This document shows, one piece after another, positions 38,719-47,581 of a DNA stretch of 54,888 bases. Source of the stretch: Desulforegula conservatrix Mb1Pa. GTDB taxonomy: Bacteria; Desulfobacterota; Desulfobacteria; Desulfobacterales; Desulforegulaceae. Below the pieces are notes generated by a model. It was not told where the DNA came from. It worked only from the letters and a program-made list of their open reading frames with translations, and did not search any database. The number at the start of each line of letters is the position of its first letter. Within the stretch, counting starts at the first letter, position 1. The translations under genes and the position numbers were made by a program. The stretch is taken from NCBI RefSeq assembly GCF_000426225.1, contig NZ_AUEY01000022.1, positions 1-54,888 on the forward strand, given 5' to 3'.

Positions 38719-39621
38719 TTATTTTCTAAACCACTCCTGAACAAAATCTTTAAATGCCCGGCAAATTGGCGACTGGGTTCTCTCGCTGTGACCAGTTAGA
38801 TAAAAACTCCTTGAAAGCCTGATTCCTTCGATATCAATTGCTGAAAGAGACCCTGCCTTGATTTCTGAAGCTGCGGCAAGTCTTGAAATAATGCTTACTC
38901 CGAGTCCGCTTTTAACAGCTTCTTTAACAGCCTCGGTGCTTCCCATTTCAGCAGTGATATTCAGGTTTTCCCTGGAAACGCCTTTTTCTTCCATATGGGA
39001 CAAAAATGATTTCATGGTTCCTGAGCCGGTCTCCCTCATTATAAAAGGCTCGCTGCTCAGTTCTTTTGCGTAAACAGGCCCTTTGCCTTTGGCAGCCCAT
39101 GGGTGGTCAGGCGGGGTTATAAGGCATAGTTCGTCTTCGATTATTTTTTCCTGCCATATTTTCCTGTCCAATGTCTGTGCACCGACAACAGCAAGCTCGA
39201 AGTCTCCGGAAAGTATGTGGGAAATAATCTCATCGGTTGAAGAAATGTTCAGGGATATTTTTGCTCCGGGATATTTTTTGATGAATCCTCCAACGATCCT
39301 TGGGAGAATATAACCTCCCGGAATTGTGCTGCCGCCTATTTTCAGGTTTCCCTTTATTGCTCCCTGAAATTCAGCCATCGCAGCTTCGGTTTCATCTTTA
39401 AGATTGATAAGCTTTTTAGCGTATGAGTAAAGAAGCTCTCCTGATTTTGTCGGCGCGGCCTCCTTTCCCATCCTGTCGATCAGTTTGCAGCCAAGATAGT
39501 CTTCAAGATCCTTGATATGGCTGCTTATTGTCGGTTGGGAAAGATGAACCGCCTTACCCGCTTTTGAAAAGCTTTTGAGTTCGATTACCTTGAGAAAAAT
39601 ATTAAGTTGCCAAAGATCCAT
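38719..39621 (-). CDS. LysR-family transcriptional regulator, resembling the selenium-metabolism-associated subgroup
   Basis: 300 residues: winged HTH in 1-60 (LKSFSKAGKAVHLSQPTISS) and a LysR substrate-binding domain with the inducer-binding cleft after it. The opening MDLWQLNIFLKVIELKSFSK is close to the subgroup often found with selenium genes (from memory of that family, not a search). No selenium gene is in the window. It starts one base after the coaD stop and is the last gene of the regulator-rsmD-coaD-lysR series. Confidence 0.82.
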   Translation of the reverse strand: MDLWQLNIFLKVIELKSFSKAGKAVHLSQPTISSHIKDLEDYLGCKLIDRMGKEAAPTKSGELLYSYAKKLINLKDETEAAMAEFQGAIKGNLKIGGSTIPGGYILPRIVGGFIKKYPGAKISLNISSTDEIISHILSGDFELAVVGAQTLDRKIWQEKIIEDELCLITPPDHPWAAKGKGPVYAKELSSEPFIMRETGSGTMKSFLSHMEEKGVSRENLNITAEMGSTEAVKEAVKSGLGVSIISRLAAASEIKAGSLSAIDIEGIRLSRSFYLTGHSERTQSPICRAFKDFVQEWFRK

Positions 39622-39622
39622 T

Positions 39623-40117
39623 TTATTGTCCTGCCTGCATGGATGCTATTTTTATCAGGAGTCTTTCATTGACGACCGGGGTGACCATGGATGAGACATC
39701 ACCTCCAAAAAGCGCAGCCTCTTTTATTACAGATGAGCTTGTAAAAATCCATCTCAGACCGGTCATGAGAAAAATGGCTTGCACATCTTTATTCAGTCTT
39801 CTGTTCATCATGGCCATCTGGAACTCAACCTCGAAATCAGACACGGCCCTTAGCCCCCTTATCACCGCGCAGGCGTTTTTCTGGACTGCATAGTCAACAA
39901 GAAGACCTCCGAAAGAATCGACTTCCACATTGGGCATGTCAGGAAGGCTCAGCCTTATCAGCTCTTTTCTTTCCTCTACAGAGAAAAGTCCCTTTTTGTT
40001 GGGGTTTTTTAGGACAGCGACTATTACCCTGTCAAAAATACACAGGGATCTTTCAATTATGTCTATATGACCGTTTGTGAGAGGATCAAATGAGCCAGGA
40101 TAAATTGCGATTCTTTC
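39623..40117 (-). CDS. coaD: Phosphopantetheine adenylyltransferase
   Basis: CoA biosynthesis, the ATP + 4'-phosphopantetheine step. 164 residues starting MERIAIYPGSFDPLTNGH (T-x-GH nucleotidyltransferase motif) and the C-terminal SSSVIKEAALFGGDVS that matches the ISST-x-x-R/K motif. The longer ORF (to 40162) is rejected because the canonical N-terminus begins at the internal ATG. Paired with rsmD as in many bacteria. Confidence 0.93.
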   Translation of the reverse strand, partial: ERIAIYPGSFDPLTNGHIDIIERSLCIFDRVIVAVLKNPNKKGLFSVEERKELIRLSLPDMPNVEVDSFGGLLVDYAVQKNACAVIRGLRAVSDFEVEFQMAMMNRRLNKDVQAIFLMTGLRWIFTSSSVIKEAALFGGDVSSMVTPVVNERLLIKIASMQAGQ

Positions 40118-40186
40118 CATATAGTCTGCTTTTTGAAATTGTAATTTAAGGAAGCCAGACAAGGCCGACTGTTTTGGTTTTCATGT

Positions 40187-40753
40187 TCATACCATATATC
40201 TCAGGATAGAGACAATATTCTTGCCGTACCGTCTGTCTTTTTCCATGGAGTAGAATTCTTCTATCCCTTTAAGATCAATAGGTTCATCTTTTGAATGCTG
40301 TACTATTACGCATGCTTCTGACGCAATTGATCCGCAAATGCCAAGGTGCTTGAGAGTCGTTTTTACAAGATTTTTTTCATATGGAGGGTCAAGGAAAACC
40401 ATATCAAATTTATTATCCATGTCTTTGATGCAGTTTAAATTCTTTTCAATATCCCATCTTATTAGCTTTGCCTTATCAGCTATGCCGCAATGTTCTAAAT
40501 TTTTGCGTATTGTTTCTGCTGCTGATAATCCGTTTTCAATAAGAACGGCACTATCTGCACCTCTACTCAATGCTTCAATGGCTATTGCTCCTGTACCTGC
40601 AAAAAGCTCCAGAAAGGAAGCCCCCTTTATTTCATGACCAATGATGCTGAATATGGCCTCCCTCACTTTGTCAGATGTTGGGCGTGTCGAGAGACCCGGA
40701 AGAGACGCTATTTTTTTCCCTTTCAGGCTTCCGCTGATGATTCTGAGATTCAT
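40187..40753 (-). CDS. rsmD: 16S rRNA guanine-966 N2-methyltransferase
   Basis: 188 residues with the N-terminal IISGSLKGKKI and STRPTSDKVREAIFSI, the SAM motif FLELFAGTGAIAIEALSRGA and the catalytic DPPY in MVFLDPPYEKNLV. It begins directly after the stop of the NtrX-like gene (no gap). Followed by coaD. Confidence 0.93.
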   Translation of the reverse strand: MNLRIISGSLKGKKIASLPGLSTRPTSDKVREAIFSIIGHEIKGASFLELFAGTGAIAIEALSRGADSAVLIENGLSAAETIRKNLEHCGIADKAKLIRWDIEKNLNCIKDMDNKFDMVFLDPPYEKNLVKTTLKHLGICGSIASEACVIVQHSKDEPIDLKGIEEFYSMEKDRRYGKNIVSILRYMV

Positions 40754-42112
40754 TTATTTTTTATTCTCTAAAAGTTCGCTGAGACGTTCTTCTGTGATGC
40801 CAAGGGATGCAGCAGCTTTTTTTGTATCTCCTGCACATGCCTGAATCCGCCGGGTAGCAAAATCCGTCTCAAACCTGATGAGGGCATCTTCAAGGAGTTC
40901 GCTGTCGATGGAATTCATGTTTTCTGCCGGAGCAAGTTCAGATGATTTCTGTCCGTTATAAGGCACAGGAATGTCATCAATGTCTATAAGATTTTTTGAT
41001 GACATGATTGTGAGTCGTTCGACCAGATTTTTGAGTTCCCTAACGTTTCCCGGCCAGTTGTATTCGGCAAGCAGTCCGAGCGCCTTGTCAGTGAACTGTA
41101 TCTGCGGCTTGTTGCATGCCTCTGATGCCTTATAAAGAAAAATTTCGGCAAGAACCGGAATGTCCTCTTTTCTGTCCCTCAGCGGAGGAACTTCGACCGG
41201 AACAACATTAAGTCTGTAATAAAGATCCTCTCTGAAATTGCCGGATGATATTTCTGTCTCCATGTTTTTGTTTGTCGAGGCTATTATTCTGAAATCAGCC
41301 TCAATCTCTCTGTTGCCGCCAATGCGCTGGAATTTTTTCTCTTCAAGAACCCTCAGTATTTTTCCCTGGGTTTTAAGGCTCATGTCTCCGATTTCATCGA
41401 GGAAAAGAGTTCCATGAGTGGCCATTTCAAGTTTTCCCTTGTATCTGTTCTTGGCTCCAGGGAAAGCGCCTTTTTCATAGCCAAAAAGCTCTGTTTCTAT
41501 CATTTCTTCTGGTATGGCGGCGCAATTGACGGTCACAAGCGGATAGTCAGCCCTTTTGCTTATCTGGTGAATGGTTCTTGCTATGAGCTCCTTGCCTGTG
41601 CCGTTTTCACCTTTTATGAGGATGGAGCTGTCCGTGGGCGCGACCTTGGCGGCATTCATTCTGAGTTCATTGACAGCCGAACTTTTCCCGCTAATCGAAT
41701 TTTTTTCAAGGTTTTTTCTTTTGAGATATTTGTTTTCTTCCTCAATTCGCCTGAAATTGAGGGCATTATTAATGGTTATAATAACCTTGTCTATGGACAG
41801 GGGCTTTTCGATGAAGTCATAGGCACCGAATTTTGTGGCACTGACAGCTGTGTCTACAGTCCCGTGACCTGTAATCATTACAACTGGCAGCTCAGGAGCT
41901 ATTCTTTTTATTTCCTTGAGCGTTTCGATTCCGTCTATTCCCGGCATCCATATATCGAGCAATGCCAGATCAGGATGGTTCTTTTCCAGGGATTTCAGGG
42001 CTTCATATCCGTTTGCTGCGGTTGTCACCTCAAAGCCTTCGTCTGTCAGAATATCCTTGAGGGTTTTCCTTATATAGGCCTCGTCGTCAACTATAAGTAT
42101 GCTTGGAAACAT
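40754..42112 (-). CDS. NtrX-like sigma-54-dependent response regulator
   Basis: About 452 residues. Receiver domain 1-120 with Asp9/Asp10 and phospho-acceptor Asp53, then an AAA+ domain (Walker A GENGTGKE, 168-175) and a C-terminal Fis-type HTH (about 425-452). The sigma-54 contact motif, normally GAFTGA, reads GAFPGA at 215-220 (codon CCT at 41459-41461). ATG 42112 with AAGGAGC immediately before is the chosen start; the ATG at 42136 lies inside the adjacent inverted repeat. The NtrY-like kinase gene lies 2.6 kb away on the opposite strand. Confidence 0.9.
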   Translation of the reverse strand: MFPSILIVDDEAYIRKTLKDILTDEGFEVTTAANGYEALKSLEKNHPDLALLDIWMPGIDGIETLKEIKRIAPELPVVMITGHGTVDTAVSATKFGAYDFIEKPLSIDKVIITINNALNFRRIEEENKYLKRKNLEKNSISGKSSAVNELRMNAAKVAPTDSSILIKGENGTGKELIARTIHQISKRADYPLVTVNCAAIPEEMIETELFGYEKGAFPGAKNRYKGKLEMATHGTLFLDEIGDMSLKTQGKILRVLEEKKFQRIGGNREIEADFRIIASTNKNMETEISSGNFREDLYYRLNVVPVEVPPLRDRKEDIPVLAEIFLYKASEACNKPQIQFTDKALGLLAEYNWPGNVRELKNLVERLTIMSSKNLIDIDDIPVPYNGQKSSELAPAENMNSIDSELLEDALIRFETDFATRRIQACAGDTKKAAASLGITEERLSELLENKK

Positions 42113-42122
42113 TTTGCTCCTT

Positions 42123-42260
42123 ATTCCATTTTTCATTCAAACCCCTACCCAATAGAATTATCGGGTTGGCTGCGTCGTCAGTTCCTCGACGTACAAACAA
42201 CGTACGCCTCCGGGACTTCCTCCTTGCCGCCTTGGTATCATCTTGAATGCAAAATGGAAT
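42123..42260. mobile_element. MITE-like element with 18-bp terminal inverted repeats
   Basis: ATTCCATTTTTCATTCAA (42123-42140) and, reversed, ATTCCATTTTGCATTCAA (42243-42260) match at 17 of 18 positions. Between them is a ~75-base GC-rich stretch (CTGCGTCGTCAGTTCCTCG through CCTCCTTGCCGCCTTGG) with the short palindromes of GTAC. No transposase is encoded. The end abuts the ribosome binding site of the NtrX-like gene. The remainder of the 353-base gap (42261-42465) is AT-rich and empty. Confidence 0.65.
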
Positions 42261-42465
42261 TAGTATTTATTAGAAATTAAAACTTGGCAGATTATATATA
42301 TTTTTTTACACAGTGATGCGAGAAGATTCAAAGTGAAATCATAAATTCTTGAAAACCTCAATAAGCTCTGATATTTACACCTTTTGCAAATTCCTGGTTT
42401 TGCAGAAACTGTTTTAGTTCAGAAATAATTGAACCTGGAGCCTTATTTTTACGAAAGGGATACAA

Positions 42466-43506
42466 ATGACTTTTAAAACCTCCAAAAAACCCCAGGGGCT
42501 GATCATTGATGTTGATACCGTCGCATCATCCATTGCGTGCACCCAAAAAGAGAATGGAGAGATTCCCTGGAGCGTAGGAGAGAAAACAGATCCCTGGGAT
42601 ATGGTCGAATCAATAATGGGTTTGACCATTGGCGGCCTTGTTAAAGAGGCCAGAAAAGGCTTTGAATGGCTGCTGAATGAACAGTTGCCCAATGGAAGCT
42701 GGTATGCCTCGTATATAAATGGAATTCCGGAAGACAGAACCATGGATACCAATATGTCAACCTATCTGGCTGTTGGAGCGCTTCATCATTATACAATAAC
42801 AGGCGACAAGGATTATCTTGCAAGGCTCTGGCCTGCTGTAAAGGCGGGGATTGACTTTGCCATGAGGATGCAGGCTCCTGACGGAGAGATCCACTGGGCC
42901 CAGAGTCCCGAAGGCAAGACAGATCCAATGGCTCTCCTGACAGGTTCCAGTTCAGTATTCATGAGCACAAAATGCGCGATAACAATGGCCGGTATCCTTG
43001 GGCATGACTGTGATGAATGGATGCCAAGACTCAATCTTCTTGGGGATTCCTTAAAAAACCGCAGGCACTCGTACAACGTCACCAAATCAAGATTTTCCAT
43101 GGACTGGTTCTATCCCATCCTTGCAGGAGCCGTAACTGGCGAAGAAGCCCAGAAAAGACTTCACAAATACTGGAAGAAATTTGTCGTGGAAGGCATGGGA
43201 ATAAGATGTGTGTCTGACCAGCCCTGGGTAACAATAGCCGAAAGCGCTGAGTTCGTTCTTGCCCTTCACGCCATGGGAAATGTAAATCAGGCTGAAATAG
43301 TTTTTAACTGGATACACGGCAGAACTTATGATGACGGCAGTTACTGGTGCGGTTTTACTTTTCCTGACATGGTCATCTGGCCAGAGGATAAGCTGACCTG
43401 GACAAATGCCGTGGTTCTTATGGCTGCTGACGCCCTTTACGGACTGACCCCGGCCTCCAACTTCTTTACCCATGATTTCTGGCGTTCCAGAAATCTGTGC
43501 TGGTAA
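42466..43506 (+). CDS. Alpha/alpha-barrel protein, prenyltransferase/glycosidase-like
   Basis: 346 residues without signal peptide. Recurrent helix-turn patterns containing GLV-EA-GFEWLLNEQLPNGSW and DGSYWCGFTFPD are those of the squalene-cyclase/prenyltransferase and six-hairpin glycosidase barrel. Enzyme class cannot be chosen from sequence alone. It shares a small operon with the acyltransferase gene 68 bases downstream. Confidence 0.6.
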   Translation: MTFKTSKKPQGLIIDVDTVASSIACTQKENGEIPWSVGEKTDPWDMVESIMGLTIGGLVKEARKGFEWLLNEQLPNGSWYASYINGIPEDRTMDTNMSTYLAVGALHHYTITGDKDYLARLWPAVKAGIDFAMRMQAPDGEIHWAQSPEGKTDPMALLTGSSSVFMSTKCAITMAGILGHDCDEWMPRLNLLGDSLKNRRHSYNVTKSRFSMDWFYPILAGAVTGEEAQKRLHKYWKKFVVEGMGIRCVSDQPWVTIAESAEFVLALHAMGNVNQAEIVFNWIHGRTYDDGSYWCGFTFPDMVIWPEDKLTWTNAVVLMAADALYGLTPASNFFTHDFWRSRNLCW

Positions 43507-43574
43507 TGTTAGGCCACACTCATCGGCTTTTTGCAGAATCAAGTAAAGAATCTTTATAGAATAAGGTTAATATA

Positions 43575-44297
43575 TTGAGAAGAGAGCATCGCCCTTATTA
43601 TCTCAAAAGGGCATATATGAAATTTCAGAAGTTTTATGCAAAAAGATTTCTTAGTCCTCAATTCGACTCATACGGCATTGGCCAGACAGTTATAAAACCG
43701 TGGCATATAGAGCTTTTCGGGCCTTCCATTCGTGCAGGAAGCTTCAATACCTTCATAGCTGCCCAGGATAAAAAGGTCAGGCTTTCAGTCTGGTCTGACA
43801 ATCCTGATGCTAAAGGCATAACAATCGGTAATTATTGTCTCATATGCCCAGGTGTGAGGATTTCCGCAGCGGCCGAAATAAATGTCCACGACAGCGTCAT
43901 GCTTGCCAGCGGAGTTTATGTAACAGACGCTGACTGGCATGAGATTTATGACAGAGGTACTCCCATAGGAACCACTTCGCCTGTCACCCTTGAGGAAAAT
44001 GTATGGGTCGGAGACAGCTGTATTGTCTGCAAGGGTGTTACCATCGGCAGAAACAGCATAATTGGCGCCGGTTCAGTTGTTGTTTCGGATATTCCTCCTG
44101 ATTCCATTGCTGTCGGAAATCCGGCTAGGGTGGTAAAACAGCTTGATACCACAAGGGAGATGAGGACGAGGGCTCACTGGCTCGCAGATCCTAGAAAACT
44201 AAGCGCTGATTTCGATTCTATGGATAGAGACGCCCTTAAAAATAATTCAGTGCTGGACTGGATAAGATCCATTGTAAAACCAGGTACAAAAGACTGA
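43575..44297 (+). CDS. Hexapeptide-repeat acyltransferase (maltose/galactoside acetyltransferase-like)
   Basis: 240 residues. The left-handed beta-helix is seen in ITIGNYCLICPGVRISAAAEIN, VTLEENVWVGDSCIVCKGVTI and GRNSIIGAGSVVVSDIPP, followed by the AVGNPARVVK end of the LbH acetyltransferase fold. The catalytic His is expected in VTDADWHEIYDRG. The TTG at 43575 is used as start because AAGG lies 8 bases before it; the first ATG (43617) would remove the basic N-terminus. Confidence 0.85.
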   Translation: MRREHRPYYLKRAYMKFQKFYAKRFLSPQFDSYGIGQTVIKPWHIELFGPSIRAGSFNTFIAAQDKKVRLSVWSDNPDAKGITIGNYCLICPGVRISAAAEINVHDSVMLASGVYVTDADWHEIYDRGTPIGTTSPVTLEENVWVGDSCIVCKGVTIGRNSIIGAGSVVVSDIPPDSIAVGNPARVVKQLDTTREMRTRAHWLADPRKLSADFDSMDRDALKNNSVLDWIRSIVKPGTKD

Positions 44298-44399
44298 TTC
44301 CTAAGTATTTGGACTGTCAGGCATTTATTCTGGCTGTGTTCTTTTTAGATGCCGATAATAAACAGAAAACGATGGTTGCGTCATTTATGAGTTGATGGA

Positions 44400-44520
44400 T
44401 TCGCAAAAAGTCAAAAAAGGGCGGCTGCGTCATGCCGGACTTGATTCGGCATCTTTGTATTTTCAGATGCTTCTGGATTCCGGCCTGCGCCGGAATGACA
44501 AGAATCGGACTTTTTGAGAC
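44400..44520 (+). repeat. Dispersed inverted-repeat element, copy E
   Basis: Best-preserved internal structure: the second hairpin is perfect (ATTCCGGC-CTGC-GCCGGAAT). TTCGCAAAAAGTC at the left end, GGACTTTTTGAGAC at the right. It occupies the gap 44298-44741 with the 53-bp repeat following. Confidence 0.88.
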
Positions 44521-44540
44521 GTTGTTATGATTTAAACCAC

Positions 44541-44593
44541 ATAGCCATAAAGTTTTTGCGGAGCTTTTTTCAAAAAGCGACTCGCCGAAGGCA
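44541..44593 (+). repeat. Second dispersed repeat, copy 2 (53 bp)
   Basis: Same length and order of blocks as 31348-31400: ATAGCCATAAAG, GGAGCTTTTTTCAAAAAGCG and CTCGCCGAAGGCA. Located 20 bases after copy E of the larger element. The remaining 150 bases to the NtrY-like gene are empty. Confidence 0.75.
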
Positions 44594-44741
44594 CACGCAG
44601 CCGGTGCGAAAGCCTTAGAGTTTGAGCACCTTACGAATCGGCTTTTTTTTAGGGCAAATTCATACAACAAGGCACCCGGTTTGATATCTGCCTCAATGCA
44701 TATCTGTCTACCCCAAAATAAGAGGGCTCGATCAATATCCA

Positions 44742-46970
44742 ATGGAATTTGAAAACAAGATAGGAAATGAATTAAAGGCAGAGGAGGAAAAAAAGCGCAA
44801 AAGAGAACTGATTCTGATCGTTGTGATACTTTCCTTGGTAGGTCTTCTTACTTATGTGGAAAGCCGCGTGGTGGATTTCGGGTCAGCTTTTCCCATTTCC
44901 AACACGATCCTTATGTTCATTTTGATCAATGTCAATCTTCTTCTTCTTCTTCTTCTGTTTTTTCTCGTTTTCCGAAATCTTTTAAAGCTTTATTATGACA
45001 GAAAAAGAAAAATAGCCGGCGCAAAGCTGAGAACCAGGCTGGTCATTGCCTTTATTACACTTACTCTCCTGCCCTCCATTGTGCTTTTTTTCTTTTCCAT
45101 AAACTTCATATCAAAGAGCATAGCTTTCTGGTTCAATATCCCCATAGAACTTGTTCTTGAAAATTCATTCAAGTCAGGCCAGGAATTTTACAATTATATT
45201 GAAAAGGAAAACGCCTACGTCCTTGATAAAATAATTAAAGAATGCAAGGAACGGCCCGGAGCAGACGAAGATCTCAGAAAAGATGGAACGATAGCTGTCT
45301 TTATTTCAAAAATGCTCGAAGAATACGGACTTGATGCGCTGGAGGTCTATGATGCATCTGAGAACCGGTTTGCCGTCACAAAAGGGATAATGACCCAGAA
45401 TATTCAGATAGATTCAATACCAGCAAGAGCGCTTCTTAAAAACTCGGAAAAATTTGATATCTGGTCAATCCGTGAGGAAATAGGCAAGTATGAAATTGTA
45501 AGAACAACAGGCGCTGTGTACGGCAAAAATGACAAAAAACAGCTGTCCGGTTATATAGCTGTATCAACCCGTCTTCCAATCGCGCTTTCAAGGAGTCTTT
45601 CCCAGGTTAATCAGGGAATGGAGGAATACAGACGAACAATTCTGCTTAAAGAGCCGGCTGAAAATATCTATTATCTTATCATGACCATTGTTGCCCTTCT
45701 TGTGGTTTTCTGTGCAATCTGGTTCGCATTCTACCTCGCAAAAACAATCACTACACCCATCATGGAGCTTGCTGAAGGAACCAAAAGGGTGGCAGAAGGT
45801 GATTTTAATTTCCAGATAGAGCCTGTGTCAGATGATGAAATCGGTGGCCTTGTGGATTCCTTTAACAGAATGACAAGGGAAATAGGCCTTGCCAGGGAGC
45901 AGCTTTCCCTAAGCAGCAGAATGCTTCATCAGCAGAACGCGGAAATTGAAGAGCGTCGCAGGTATATGGAGATAGTTCTTAAAAATGTTTCCGCAGGAGT
46001 CATTTCAATAGATCCGGTCGGGTTTGTCGCCACTGTAAATACTTCGGCCGAAAGAATGCTTGGAATAGCAAGCTCTGAAATTTTGAGAAGGGAGTACAGA
46101 ATTCTTTTTCCGGATAACCCCGAATTTGAGGAAAAGATCAATCAGGCTATAAAATCTCCTGCCAAGGGTGTTGAGTTCCAGATGAATGTCATGGTAGGCG
46201 GGACTCCCAGAATTTTTATCGCCCATTGCAGCGCGCTTGCGGATGAATCAGGCAATCATCTTGGTATCGTAACAGTTCTTGATGATATTACGGAGCTTGA
46301 AAAAGCCCAGAGAATGGCTGCGTGGAGAGAGGTGGCAAAACGGATTGCCCACGAGGTAAAAAATCCATTGACCCCCTTAAGTCTTTCAGCCCAGAGATTG
46401 AGACGAAAATACCCTGAGATGCTTAATGAAAGCGTTTTTGATGAGTGCACCAGGACAATCATCACCCACGTCGATCTGATAAGGAATCTTGTAAACGAGT
46501 TTTCAACATACGCAAGGTTCCCGGCAGCTGTACTCCGGCCCTGTATACTTTCGGACATAATAACAGACACGGTTGCTCTGTATCATCAGAATTACAGCAA
46601 TATAAATTTCATTCTTGAAATAAGTGAAGGTATTCCTGCCATTAATCTTGATCAGCAGCAGATAAAGCAGGCGTTGATAAACCTTTTTGAAAATGCAATT
46701 TCAGCGATGAATGGCACAGGAACCATATATATAATACATTCCTATGATCCTGTGACCAGAACAGCAAGACTCGACATAGAAGATACAGGGCCCGGAATAC
46801 CTGACTCCGAGAAAACCAGGGTTTTTGAACCTTATTATTCGACGAAAAGAAGAGGCACAGGTCTTGGCCTTACAATCGTCAATTCCATAGTTTCGGATCA
46901 TAAAGGCGTCATAAGGGCGCAGACTGGTTTTCACAATGGGGCGAGGTTTATTATGGAATTTCCGGTTTGA
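44742..46970 (+). CDS. NtrY-like transmembrane sensor histidine kinase
   Basis: 742 residues. The N-terminal multi-span membrane part (hydrophobic segments near 25-45, 55-80, 105-130 and 305-330) flanks a periplasmic domain. Then HAMP (KTITTPIMELAEGTKRVAEGD), PAS (about 405-510), the HisKA dimerisation domain with His537 in RIAHEVKNPLTPL, and HATPase with the N box NLFENAISAM and GTGLGLTIV. This is the NtrY layout; the likely partner is the NtrX-like regulator at 40754. No good ribosome binding site is seen; ATG 44742 is the first in frame. Confidence 0.88.
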   Translation: MEFENKIGNELKAEEEKKRKRELILIVVILSLVGLLTYVESRVVDFGSAFPISNTILMFILINVNLLLLLLLFFLVFRNLLKLYYDRKRKIAGAKLRTRLVIAFITLTLLPSIVLFFFSINFISKSIAFWFNIPIELVLENSFKSGQEFYNYIEKENAYVLDKIIKECKERPGADEDLRKDGTIAVFISKMLEEYGLDALEVYDASENRFAVTKGIMTQNIQIDSIPARALLKNSEKFDIWSIREEIGKYEIVRTTGAVYGKNDKKQLSGYIAVSTRLPIALSRSLSQVNQGMEEYRRTILLKEPAENIYYLIMTIVALLVVFCAIWFAFYLAKTITTPIMELAEGTKRVAEGDFNFQIEPVSDDEIGGLVDSFNRMTREIGLAREQLSLSSRMLHQQNAEIEERRRYMEIVLKNVSAGVISIDPVGFVATVNTSAERMLGIASSEILRREYRILFPDNPEFEEKINQAIKSPAKGVEFQMNVMVGGTPRIFIAHCSALADESGNHLGIVTVLDDITELEKAQRMAAWREVAKRIAHEVKNPLTPLSLSAQRLRRKYPEMLNESVFDECTRTIITHVDLIRNLVNEFSTYARFPAAVLRPCILSDIITDTVALYHQNYSNINFILEISEGIPAINLDQQQIKQALINLFENAISAMNGTGTIYIIHSYDPVTRTARLDIEDTGPGIPDSEKTRVFEPYYSTKRRGTGLGLTIVNSIVSDHKGVIRAQTGFHNGARFIMEFPV

Positions 46971-47086
46971 TTTCTCTGTTTGATTTTTTTGTGACTAAAT
47001 GGCAATCTTTCTGGAATATTATATGATTCTGAACCTTTATGATTATTTACAATAACCACTTCACTGCCTTACCGAGGAAAACGAGT

Positions 47087-47581
47087 ATGAATATTAACAA
47101 ATTGTTTGTGCTTATTTCGGTTTTTTTAATCTTTGCCGTAACATGCTTTGGTGAGGCCGAAAAAATAGCCAGGGTCAAAACAAAAGAGAATTATATCAGG
47201 GAGTCGGATCGATTCTATTCCCAGATTAAGGCCAAGGTTTTTTATGACGAGACGCTCCAGGTAATTGGAAAGAAAAATGAATGGCTTAATGTACGGTATA
47301 AGGACACAGAAGGCTGGATTCATCAGAGCGCTGTCTCGGAAAGCAGGAAGATGGTGTACACGCCTGTGATGCTTGGCGCTGACATAGATCCGGATGCTGA
47401 AAAGGAAAATCATGAAGTAGCATTGGCTGGTAAGGGTTTTACCCCTGATGTTGAAAAAAAAATGGGCGAAAATGATCCTTCCCTGAATTACGCTCAGATA
47501 GATGAAATAGTTAATAAGGAAACGCCACTTCAAAAAATTAGCAAATTTATGAAAGAAGGGGGGTTAAAGTATCCGAAATGA
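47087..47581 (+). CDS. Secreted SH3-domain protein
   Basis: 164 residues. Start ATG 47087 is chosen for its GAGG and for the signal peptide MNINKLFVLISVFLIFAVTC. The mature region 27-86 is a bacterial SH3 (KTKENYIRESDRFYSQIKAK then ENEWLNVRYKDTEGWIHQSAV-type strands). It overlaps the next gene's ATG by 4 bases (ATGA), so it is co-translated with the M48 peptidase. Confidence 0.8.
   Translation: MNINKLFVLISVFLIFAVTCFGEAEKIARVKTKENYIRESDRFYSQIKAKVFYDETLQVIGKKNEWLNVRYKDTEGWIHQSAVSESRKMVYTPVMLGADIDPDAEKENHEVALAGKGFTPDVEKKMGENDPSLNYAQIDEIVNKETPLQKISKFMKEGGLKYPK

Noticed and set aside
44317-44742. Minus-strand frame of 141 codons through copy E and the 53-bp repeat
   Set aside because: Its protein is only a translation of the repeats (VIPAQAGIQ and FEKSSAKT motifs), which recur in the other copies and keep no gene structure.
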